Assembly (NCBI RefSeq): GCF_003627055.1
Contig: NZ_CP032624.1
Coordinates: 1,302,001 to 1,366,000, forward strand
Source of the DNA: Gryllotalpicola protaetiae
GTDB lineage: Bacteria; Actinomycetota; Actinomycetes; Actinomycetales; Microbacteriaceae
DNA length: 64,000 nt
Reading direction: 5' to 3'
Part shown: positions 1 through 8,468 of the stretch, piece after piece
Position numbering within the stretch: position 1 is the first letter of the stretch
Layout of the letters: the number at the start of each line of letters is the position of its first letter
The notes under the pieces: model-generated
Told to the model about the DNA's origin: nothing
Seen by the model: the letters and a program-made list of their open reading frames with translations, nothing else
The model's database searches: none
Position numbers and translations under genes: made by a program

Positions 1-54
1 ATCACATTGCACGCGCGACTTCGCGCGTTCACAGAGGTGAGGTTTCATTGACTT

Positions 55-630
55 GTGCTGGAAGAAGTCGAAACGCCCGCTCCGGCCACCCGGCCGCGGC
101 AGCGCGCGCTCATGCGCTGGGTCGCCGCCGCGGTCAGCGCGATCGTGATCGTCGCTCTTGCTGGGCTTCCCGTCTACGTCTTCCCGCGCACCGACAGGCC
201 CGAGAAGGCCGACGCCATCGTCGTGCTGGGCCCGGCGACGACGCAGCGCATGGCCCTCGGCACCCGGCTGATGCGCGAGGGCTACGCCTCGCATCTGTAC
301 GTCTCAGCGCCGAAGAACATGCGCATGTATGACCCCTGCTTCAACGCCGACACCAGCTGCTTCAGCCCGGAGCCCACGACGACCCGCGGCGAGGCGCGCT
401 TCACCCTCGACGAGGCGCGTGTGAACGGCTGGTCGCGCGTGATCGTGATCACGGGCGGGTTCCACGTCAGCCGAGCGCGGTTCATCTTCGACCGCTGCAG
501 CGGCGTCGACCCGATCATGCTCGGCGCCGACGAGCCGCGCAACGCGTACGGCTGGGTGTATCAGTACGCCTATCAGACGGCCGGCTTCGTCAAGGCCGTG
601 ATCGTCGGCTGCGCGGGCCCCACGCCGTAG
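55..630 (+). CDS. YdcF/SanA-like (DUF218) membrane-anchored protein
   Basis: 191 aa. One N-terminal hydrophobic segment (about residues 20-40, following RQRALMRW) is followed by a DUF218-type domain starting at ADAIVVLGPAT, with the later motif VIVITGGFHVSRARFIFDR. Family members (YdcF, SanA, ElyC) are small envelope proteins linked to cell-wall stress or vancomycin sensitivity; the reaction is not settled. GTG at 55 is the first in-frame start after a stop at 49-51. A GAGGTGAGG stretch lies at 34-42, slightly far upstream. The gene converges on the TetR gene with a 13-bp gap. The fold assignment is fairly safe; the role is not. Confidence 0.8.
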   Translation: MLEEVETPAPATRPRQRALMRWVAAAVSAIVIVALAGLPVYVFPRTDRPEKADAIVVLGPATTQRMALGTRLMREGYASHLYVSAPKNMRMYDPCFNADTSCFSPEPTTTRGEARFTLDEARVNGWSRVIVITGGFHVSRARFIFDRCSGVDPIMLGADEPRNAYGWVYQYAYQTAGFVKAVIVGCAGPTP

Positions 631-643
631 CGGCTCTTTCGCG

Positions 644-1204
644 TCAAGCGGCGAGTGCGCGCAACTCGGCGAGCACAGCGACGGCGAGTTCGCCGAGGTC
701 GGATTCCTCGCCGAGAGCGACCCAGCGCGCGAACGCCTGGTGGAACGACACCGTCGCGAGTTCCGCGGCGAGCGCGGCCGTCGCGGCCGAGACGCCGCGA
801 CCAGCCAGTGCGGCGGCGACCGCTTCGGTGAGATGCAGGCGCTTCACCTGCTCGCGCTCCTGCAGAGCCGGGTTCGCGTCGATGACCGCCGCGCGGCGGC
901 GGGCGTACGGATGCCTGCCCTCGAACCACTTGCCCGCCGCGCGCAGCGCCGCGGTGATCGCGTCGAGGGGGCTCGCGTCGGCGGGGGCGGCGGCCACGGC
1001 ATCCGTGAACACCGCGTTGTACTCGATCGGGTCGCCGAACAGCACCTCGCGCTTGTCGCTGTACTGCCGGAAGAAGGTGCGCTCGGTGAGCCCCGCACGG
1101 GCCGCGATATCAGCCACCGTCGTCGCCTCGTAGCCGCGCTCGAGGAACAGTCCGAGCGCCGCATCTGCGAGGCGCTGGCGCGCGCCCGGCTCCCAACGAC
1201 CCAT
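644..1204 (-). CDS. TetR/AcrR-family transcriptional regulator
   Basis: 186 aa. N-terminal HTH around residues 8-55 (RLADAALGLFLERGYEATTVADIAARAGLTERTFFRQYSDK in overlapping pieces), then a helical ligand-binding region typical in length for TetR. It is transcribed away from the NAD(P)-epimerase gene at 1295, and a palindrome lies between them at 1232-1257. It therefore probably represses itself and that gene. The ATG at 1204 is only 6 nt after a TAGAAT hexamer (1216-1211 on the minus strand), suggesting a leaderless mRNA. The inducer is unknown. Confidence 0.9.
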   Translation of the reverse strand: MGRWEPGARQRLADAALGLFLERGYEATTVADIAARAGLTERTFFRQYSDKREVLFGDPIEYNAVFTDAVAAAPADASPLDAITAALRAAGKWFEGRHPYARRRAAVIDANPALQEREQVKRLHLTEAVAAALAGRGVSAATAALAAELATVSFHQAFARWVALGEESDLGELAVAVLAELRALAA

Positions 1205-1231
1205 GCCTCGATTCTAGGCGATGACAGCCAC

Positions 1232-1257
1232 TGACATGGCGTGATACCGTCATGTCA
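1232..1257. promoter_or_regulatory. Palindromic operator between TetR and epimerase genes
   Basis: TGACATG at 1232-1238 faces CATGTCA at 1251-1257, with additional matched positions between the arms. Related half-sites (TGACA, TGTCA, TGTGACA) flank it at 1221-1266. It overlaps where the -35 of the TetR promoter should be and sits upstream of the epimerase RBS, as expected for a TetR operator controlling both genes. The binding protein is inferred. Confidence 0.7.
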
Positions 1258-1294
1258 GACTGTGACATCGGCGCAGCCTGATCTGGAGGAAGTC

Positions 1295-2196
1295 ATGAAG
1301 GTTTTCGTCACCGGAGCGAGCGGCCACATCGGGCAGCTCGCGACCGCAGAGCTGATCACGGCAGGCCACGACGTGGTCGGCATGGCGCGCTCGGATGCCG
1401 GCGCCGAGCGCGTCTCGGCACTCGGCGCGACGCCGCTGCGCGCGACACTCGCCGAGCCCGCCCGCGTGGCTGAGGCGGCGGCCGGCGCCGACGCGGTGGT
1501 CCACCTCGCGTTCAGCCACGACTTCGAGAACTTCGCCAAGAACGCCGACGACGAGCGCACGGTGCTCGCGGCGATCGCTGACGCCCTAGAGGGCAGCGGG
1601 AAGCCGCTGCTCGCGGCCTCTGGCACGGCCTTCATCGCCGTCGAGCCCGGTGGCCCGGCCGTCACGGAGGAGCAACGCGCCGACCCCGCGCTCTCGCACA
1701 ACCCGCGCGTGCCGATGGAGAACTGGCTGCTCGAGCTGCCCGCCCGCGGCATCCGTGCGACGCCGGTGCGATTCTCGCCCACCGTGCACGGCCCGACCGA
1801 CCTGCACGGGTTCATCCCGGCGCTGATCGGGCTCGCGCGCGAGGTCGGCTTCTCGGGCTACGTCGGCGACGGCGCGAACCTCTGGCCGGCCGTGCACAAC
1901 GTCGACGCCGCGCGACTGATCGCGCTCGGCCTCGAGAAGGCCCCGGGCGGGACCCCGCTGCACGCCGTCGCCGAGGAGGGCATCGCCTACCGTGACATCG
2001 CGGAGGCGATCGGCCGCGGTGCCGGCGTTCCGACGAAGCGGCTCACCCGTGAGGAAGCCGCCGCCCTCGGGTTCTTCGGAACCTTCATGGCGGTGAACAA
2101 CCCCGCGTCGAGCTCGTGGACGCGCGAGGTCACGGGCTGGGTTCCCCGCGAGAACGGCCTGCTCGAGGACCTCGCCGAAGGGTTCTACTTCAGCCG

Positions 2197-2200
<4 letters not shown>
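1295..2200 (+). CDS. NAD(P)-dependent epimerase/dehydratase (extended SDR)
   Basis: 301 aa from the ATG at 1295, chosen because GGAGGA (1285-1290) precedes it and the Rossmann motif MKVFVTGASGHIGQ begins there. The ORF extends further upstream without a ribosome site. The TGxxGxxG dinucleotide-binding loop is at residues 7-14. A classical YxxxK is not obvious, as in atypical NmrA-like or nucleoside-diphosphate-sugar epimerase relatives. It is divergent from a TetR gene, so it is probably an inducible oxidoreductase. Its stop TAA overlaps the recQ stop on the other strand. The substrate is not predictable. Confidence 0.87.
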
Positions 2201-4080
<1,880 letters not shown>

Positions 4081-4138
4081 GCGCCCCAGAGTAATGAAGT
4101 CCTCCGACACTCAGCGGCGCGCCCCTAGTCTTGTGGAT

Positions 4139-4729
4139 ATGGACCGTCGGCAGCAGCGCGCCCTTCGTGGCGCAGGCGCTGCCGCGCTCGCGGTCTTCGT
4201 CGCGGCGTTCTTCCACGTCGCGGGCGGCGGCGCCGCGCCGAGCCCGCTCGCGCTCGGCGCCAGCTTCGTGCTCGCCGCCCCGGCCTGCGTTCTGCTCGCC
4301 GGCCGCCGCCCGGCGCTCTGGCGCCTCGCGCTCTCGGTCGCACTCAGTCAATTCGCCCTCCACTTCCTGTTCGGGCTCGGGCAGCCGAGCGATGTGCGCT
4401 TCGACGGCGACACGGCGATGGCCGGCATGCCCGGCATGCGCCTCGACGTCGCGGGTGGCGCTGGCGCGGCGGCCACGTCGTCGATGTGGGCGGGGCACGT
4501 CGCGGCTGCGCTGGTCACGATCGTCGCGATCCGACATGGCGAGAACCTGCTGCGGCGGATGCTTGAGCTCGCCGTCCGCTTCGTCGTGCGCGCCATCAGC
4601 CTGAGCTCGGTGCTCGTGTCGCCGCGGCGGCTGGTCGCCGCGCGCCGCGCGCTTCCCGCTGTGTTGGCGCCGCAGTTCCTCTCAGGCGCCTGGTCGCATC
4701 GCGGCCCCCCGGTTCGATTCGCCCTCTGA
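4139..4729 (+). CDS. Putative multi-pass membrane protein, first gene of copper operon
   Basis: 196 aa with about four hydrophobic segments (near residues 10-28, 35-53, 60-78 and 118-137) and a Met/Gly-rich loop containing MAGMPGM followed by a histidine-bearing segment SMWAGHVAAALV. I do not recognise a named family. It is immediately upstream of ycnI-like and copC-like genes (32 bp gap), so a role in copper handling is inferred from context and the Met-rich loop. A TAGTCT hexamer at 4126-4131 is 7 nt before the ATG, suggesting a leaderless mRNA. The promoter region is shared with divergent recQ. Confidence 0.75.
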   Translation: MDRRQQRALRGAGAAALAVFVAAFFHVAGGGAAPSPLALGASFVLAAPACVLLAGRRPALWRLALSVALSQFALHFLFGLGQPSDVRFDGDTAMAGMPGMRLDVAGGAGAAATSSMWAGHVAAALVTIVAIRHGENLLRRMLELAVRFVVRAISLSSVLVSPRRLVAARRALPAVLAPQFLSGAWSHRGPPVRFAL

Positions 4730-4761
4730 CCAGCGAATCCGAACCGAAAGAACGCATACAG

Positions 4762-5478
4762 ATGAACAGACGCTTCACCCTGCGCGCCGTCGCGGCCATC
4801 GTGGCCGGCGCCGCACTCGCCATCGCCGCACCCCTTGCGGCCAGCGCCCACGTGCGCATCGACCCCACGACCGCCGCGGCCGGCGGGTACTCCTACGTCA
4901 GCTTCCGTGTGCCGACCGAGTCGGCCACGGCCAGCACGGTCGGCCTCACGATCAACCTGCCGACCGACACCCCCTTCACCTCGGTGAGCTACCAGGCCGT
5001 GCCCGGCTGGACCGCGCAGGTCACCACCGGCACGCTTCCTAAGCCCGTGACGATCGGCGGGACCTCGGTCACGACCGCGCCCACCTCGGTCACGTTCACC
5101 GCGACCGGCAGCGGCATCGCACCCGGTCAGTTCGGCATCTTCACGCTGTCGCTCGGCAAGGTGCCCGACACAGGCAAGGTGCTGCTGCCCGCGACGCAGA
5201 CGTATTCGGACGGCTCGGTCGTGAAGTGGGACCAGCCGACGCCCGCGAGCGGCGACGAGCCGGAGCACCCCGCGCCGACGCTCTACATCAACGATGCGCC
5301 GCCCGCCGGCGACTCGTCGATCGTGAGCACGACCTCCGCGCCGGACGCCTCGGCCGCGGCATCCGACCACCAGGGTCTCGACACAGCCGCCCTCGTGGTC
5401 GGCTTCGCCGGCCTGGTGGTCGGCGCGGCGGGCCTCATCGTGGCGGTCGTCGCGCTGACGCGGAAGCGCGCCTCATGA
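4762..5478 (+). CDS. ycnI: YcnI-family (DUF1775) copper-associated protein
   Basis: 238 aa. Signal peptide (MNRRFTLRAVAAIVAGAALA...) with a cleavage-type ASA just before HVRIDPTTAAAGGYSYVSFRVP. A histidine at or near the mature N-terminus, as here, is the copper ligand described for YcnI proteins. The DUF1775 domain covers about residues 28-170. After a Pro/Ser-rich linker, a C-terminal TM helix (LVVGFAGLVVGAAGLIVAVVAL) and basic tail RKRAS anchor it. The stop overlaps the start of the copC-like gene (ATGA), so translation is coupled. It faces the outside of the cell. Confidence 0.9.
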   Translation: MNRRFTLRAVAAIVAGAALAIAAPLAASAHVRIDPTTAAAGGYSYVSFRVPTESATASTVGLTINLPTDTPFTSVSYQAVPGWTAQVTTGTLPKPVTIGGTSVTTAPTSVTFTATGSGIAPGQFGIFTLSLGKVPDTGKVLLPATQTYSDGSVVKWDQPTPASGDEPEHPAPTLYINDAPPAGDSSIVSTTSAPDASAAASDHQGLDTAALVVGFAGLVVGAAGLIVAVVALTRKRAS

Positions 5479-6122
5479 CGCGCGCATCGAGAAGTGCCGA
5501 AACGCGGGAATCGCCCCGGCTGAAGCGCGTTTCGGCGCTTCTCGGCGCGGCAGCAGCAGTGCTCGGGGCGGCGGCGCTCGCGCTGCTGCCCGCGGGCGCG
5601 GCCAGCGCGCACGACTACCTCGTGAGCAGCAGCCCCGCCGCTAACTCGACCGTCACGGCCGCGACCCCGCAGATCACGCTCACCTTCGACGACATCGTGC
5701 TCGACGACGGCGGGCACGGCGCGCTCGTGCAGGTGACAGATGCCGCAGGCCGCAACTTCGAGACCGACTGCGCGAGCGTCGAGGCCCGCAACGTCACGGT
5801 TCCCGTGGCACTCGGCGCCCCCGGCACCTACCGCGTCACCTGGCAGATCGTCTCGGCCGACGGGCACCCGGTGAGCGACTCGATCCAGTTCACGTACAGC
5901 GGGCCGAAGGCCGGCGACGGCCGTGAGGGGCCGATCGCGAAGTGCGGCGCGACGGTCACGGCCCCGGCGGCCCAGGCGACGGATGCCCCCGCGCAGGCAT
6001 CCGTCTCGAAATCGGTCGTGCTGATCATCTCGGTCGCGGGCGGCGTCGTGGTGCTCGCCGTCATCGCCGTGGTGCTCGTCATCGTGCTGAGCAGGCGGAG
6101 GAGCGGGCAGAGGGGGGAATAA
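5475..6122 (+). CDS. copC: CopC-domain copper-binding protein, membrane anchored
   Basis: 215 aa from the ATG overlapping the ycnI stop. The signal peptide ends in ASA, followed by HDYLVSSSPAANSTVTAAPQITLTFDD-type CopC sequence. The mature N-terminal His and the later SADGHPVSDSIQFTYSG motif match the His and Asp-x-His Cu(II) ligands of CopC. A C-terminal TM helix (VVLIISVAGGVVVLAVIAVVLVIVL) is followed by SRRR. It probably receives or delivers copper outside the membrane together with YcnI. No CopD/YcnJ partner is adjacent; the upstream small membrane protein may substitute. Confidence 0.9.
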   Translation: MTRASRSAETRESPRLKRVSALLGAAAAVLGAAALALLPAGAASAHDYLVSSSPAANSTVTAATPQITLTFDDIVLDDGGHGALVQVTDAAGRNFETDCASVEARNVTVPVALGAPGTYRVTWQIVSADGHPVSDSIQFTYSGPKAGDGREGPIAKCGATVTAPAAQATDAPAQASVSKSVVLIISVAGGVVVLAVIAVVLVIVLSRRRSGQRGE

Positions 6123-6143
6123 AGACGCGCACAGCTGAGCTAT

Positions 6144-6169
6144 AGTTAGTTAGCACACTACAACTAACT
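6144..6169. promoter_or_regulatory. MarR-type operator upstream of MFS pump
   Basis: AGTTAGTT at 6144-6151 and AACTAACT at 6162-6169 form perfect 8-bp inverted arms with a 10-bp spacer. The run is conspicuously AT-rich in this GC-rich DNA and lies 22 bp before the GTG of the MFS gene. Palindromes of this size are typical of MarR-family sites, and a MarR gene is the next gene in the operon, so autorepression is likely. Confidence 0.75.
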
Positions 6170-6190
6170 GCTTCTGGGGGCTCTCCCGTC

Positions 6191-7954
6191 GTGTCCAACA
6201 CTCTGTTCAGCAAGGACCACCCGCGCTACAAGTGGGTCGCGCTCAGCAACACCACGCTCGGCATCCTGATGGCCACCATCAACTCGTCGATCGTGATCAT
6301 CTCGCTGCCCGCGATCTTCACCGGCATCCACATCAACCCGCTCGACCCGGCGAACGTCAGCTATCTGCTGTGGATCCTGATGGGCTACCTGCTCGTCACC
6401 GCCGTGCTGGTGGTCACCTTCGGGCGCCTCGGCGACATGTTCGGGCGCGTGCGCATCTACAACCTCGGGTTCGTGGTGTTCACGATCGGGTCGATCGCGC
6501 TGGCGTTCAACCCGCTCGCGGGCGGACACGGCGCGATGTGGCTGATCATCTGGCGGTTCGTGCAGGGCATCGGCGGCGCCATGCTGTTCAGCAACTCGAC
6601 GGCGATCATCACGGATGCCTTCCCGGCGAACCGCCGCGGCATGGCCCTCGGCATCAACCAGGTCGCGGCGATCGCCGGCTCGTTCATCGGCCTGCTGATC
6701 GGCGGTCTGCTCGCGAACCTGAGCTGGCACGTCGGAACCCTCGACGTCGAGTGGGTGTTCCTCGTCTCGGTGCCCGTCGGCATCATCGGCACGATCTGGT
6801 CGTACGTCTCGCTGCACGAGGTCGGCGCGACGTCGGCCGGGAAGATGGACTGGTGGGGCAACGCCCTGTTCGCCATCGGCCTCGCCTCGCTGCTCACGGC
6901 GATCACCTACGGCATCCAGCCCTACGGCACCTCGACAGAGGGCTGGGGCAACCCCTGGGTGCTCACCGGCCTCATCGGCGGCGCGGTCGTGCTGGTGGTC
7001 TTCGTGTTCGTCGAGCTCGCGCAGAAGTCGCCGATGTTCGAGATGCGCCTCTTCCGGATCCGTTCGTTCGCGATGGCGATGCTCGCCGGCCTGCTTTCGT
7101 CGATCGGCCGCGGCGGCATGCAGTTCATGCTGATCATCTGGCTGCAGGGCATCTGGCTGCCGCTGCACGGCGTCGCCTATGACAAGACGCCGCTGATGGC
7201 CGGGTTCGCGATGCTTCCGATCACGATCGGATTCCTGATCTCGGGCCCCCTCTCCGGCACGATCTCCGACCGGGTCGGCCCCCGCCTGTTCGCGACCACC
7301 GGCCTGCTGGTCGTCGCCGCGACCTTCGTGCTGCTGATCGTGCTGCCGATCGACTTCACCTACTGGCAGTTCGCGCTCATCACCTTCTTCAACGGCATCG
7401 GCTCCGGCATGTTCGCGGCGCCGAACCGCGCGGCGATCATGAACTCGGTGCCCGCCAACATGCGCGGCTCGGCATCGGGCATGGCCGGCACGGTGCAGAA
7501 CTCGGGCACGAGCCTCTCGATGGGCATCTTCTTCTCGCTGCTCATCGCCGGCCTGTCCTCGTCGCTGCCGAAGGCGCTGTTCTCGGGCCTCACCGCCCAG
7601 GGCGTGTCGACGCAGGTCGCGACGAACATCTCGCACCTTCCCCCGGTGTCGAGCGTGTTCGCCGCCTTCCTCGGCTACAACCCGATGGACACCCTGCTGG
7701 GCTCGGGCGGGCTCGACATCCTGAAGACCCTGCCGGAGGCCGCGCACAAGACGCTCATCGGCAACGAGTTCTTCCCGCACCTCATCTCGGGCGCGTTCCA
7801 CGACGGCCTCGTCGTCGTGTTCATCGCCGCGGCCGCGATGTCTGTCATCGCTGCTGTCGCATCGCTGATTCGCGGCAAGCATTACGTTCACGAGCTGCAG
7901 GTCGTGGAAGAATCCATCGAAATGCACGAGGCCGAACCCGTGAAGGCCTCCTGA
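6191..7954 (+). CDS. MFS drug:H+ antiporter, DHA2 (14-TMS) type
   Basis: 587 aa. It begins YKWVALSNTTLGILMATINSSIVIISLPAIF, the TM1 signature of DHA2 transporters (position usually D-x-T/S-I-V). The antiporter-type loop GRLGDMFGRVRIYNLGF follows TM2/3. Length and hydrophobicity agree with 14 TM helices, plus a C-terminal extracytoplasmic loop around residues 440-530. GTG 6191 is preceded by GGGGGCTC. The neighbouring downstream MarR gene (8 bp gap) and the upstream palindrome point to inducible efflux of a toxic compound. Substrate unknown. Confidence 0.9.
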   Translation: MSNTLFSKDHPRYKWVALSNTTLGILMATINSSIVIISLPAIFTGIHINPLDPANVSYLLWILMGYLLVTAVLVVTFGRLGDMFGRVRIYNLGFVVFTIGSIALAFNPLAGGHGAMWLIIWRFVQGIGGAMLFSNSTAIITDAFPANRRGMALGINQVAAIAGSFIGLLIGGLLANLSWHVGTLDVEWVFLVSVPVGIIGTIWSYVSLHEVGATSAGKMDWWGNALFAIGLASLLTAITYGIQPYGTSTEGWGNPWVLTGLIGGAVVLVVFVFVELAQKSPMFEMRLFRIRSFAMAMLAGLLSSIGRGGMQFMLIIWLQGIWLPLHGVAYDKTPLMAGFAMLPITIGFLISGPLSGTISDRVGPRLFATTGLLVVAATFVLLIVLPIDFTYWQFALITFFNGIGSGMFAAPNRAAIMNSVPANMRGSASGMAGTVQNSGTSLSMGIFFSLLIAGLSSSLPKALFSGLTAQGVSTQVATNISHLPPVSSVFAAFLGYNPMDTLLGSGGLDILKTLPEAAHKTLIGNEFFPHLISGAFHDGLVVVFIAAAAMSVIAAVASLIRGKHYVHELQVVEESIEMHEAEPVKAS

Positions 7955-7962
7955 TCGAAAGC

Positions 7963-8436
7963 GTGGAGATGGCCCGGACGGATCAGACCGCAAGCCCGAG
8001 CACCGCGTTGCCCGAGCCGACCGAGAACGACTTCGCCACCCGGCTCGCCGTCGCGATCGGTCGGATCAACCGCCGCATTCGGCCCACGCGCGACGGCATC
8101 AGCCATGGGCTGGTGTCGGCGCTCGGCAGCGTCGTGCGGGTCGGCGAGATCCGCCCGGGCGATCTCGCCCGCCTCGAGGCGGTCGCCGCCCCGACCATGA
8201 CCCGGCTGGTCGCCGACCTCGAGGCGCGCGGGCTGGTCACCCGGAAGCCCGATCCGACCGACGGCCGCTCGTTCTTCGTCGTCGCGACCGACGCGGGAAT
8301 CGACGCGATCCGGCGCGCCCGCTTCGAGCGCGCAGAGCGCGTCGCCGCACTGCTCGACGGGCTGCCGCCCGAGCAGCTCGCTGCGGTCAAGGCGGCGATC
8401 GACGGGCTCGAGACGGTGTCGCAGAGCGCGGTCTGA
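7963..8436 (+). CDS. MarR-family transcriptional regulator
   Basis: 157 aa. The wHTH lies in residues 55-115: IRPGDLARLEAVAAPTMTRLVADLEARGLVTRKPDPTDGRSFFVVATDAG, including the wing motif DPTDGR. Flanking helices form the dimer interface. It is co-transcribed with the MFS pump (8 bp after its stop). GTG 7963 or ATG 7969 could be the start. It probably represses the operon through the inverted repeat at 6144-6169 and responds to a pump substrate. Confidence 0.9.
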   Translation: MEMARTDQTASPSTALPEPTENDFATRLAVAIGRINRRIRPTRDGISHGLVSALGSVVRVGEIRPGDLARLEAVAAPTMTRLVADLEARGLVTRKPDPTDGRSFFVVATDAGIDAIRRARFERAERVAALLDGLPPEQLAAVKAAIDGLETVSQSAV

Positions 8437-8468
8437 CCCGGCCCCGTGAGGAGCCGCTTGCCGCGCCC

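Noticed and set aside
4700-4728. GGTTCGATTC, resembling a tRNA T-loop
   Set aside because: It lies in the coding end of the copper-operon membrane protein; no acceptor stem or cloverleaf can be built around it.
6164-7993. 609-aa open frame antisense to the MFS gene
   Set aside because: Composition is dominated by Arg, Asp, His and Gln as expected from reading a GC-rich membrane-protein gene backwards. The sense strand is a clear MFS transporter.
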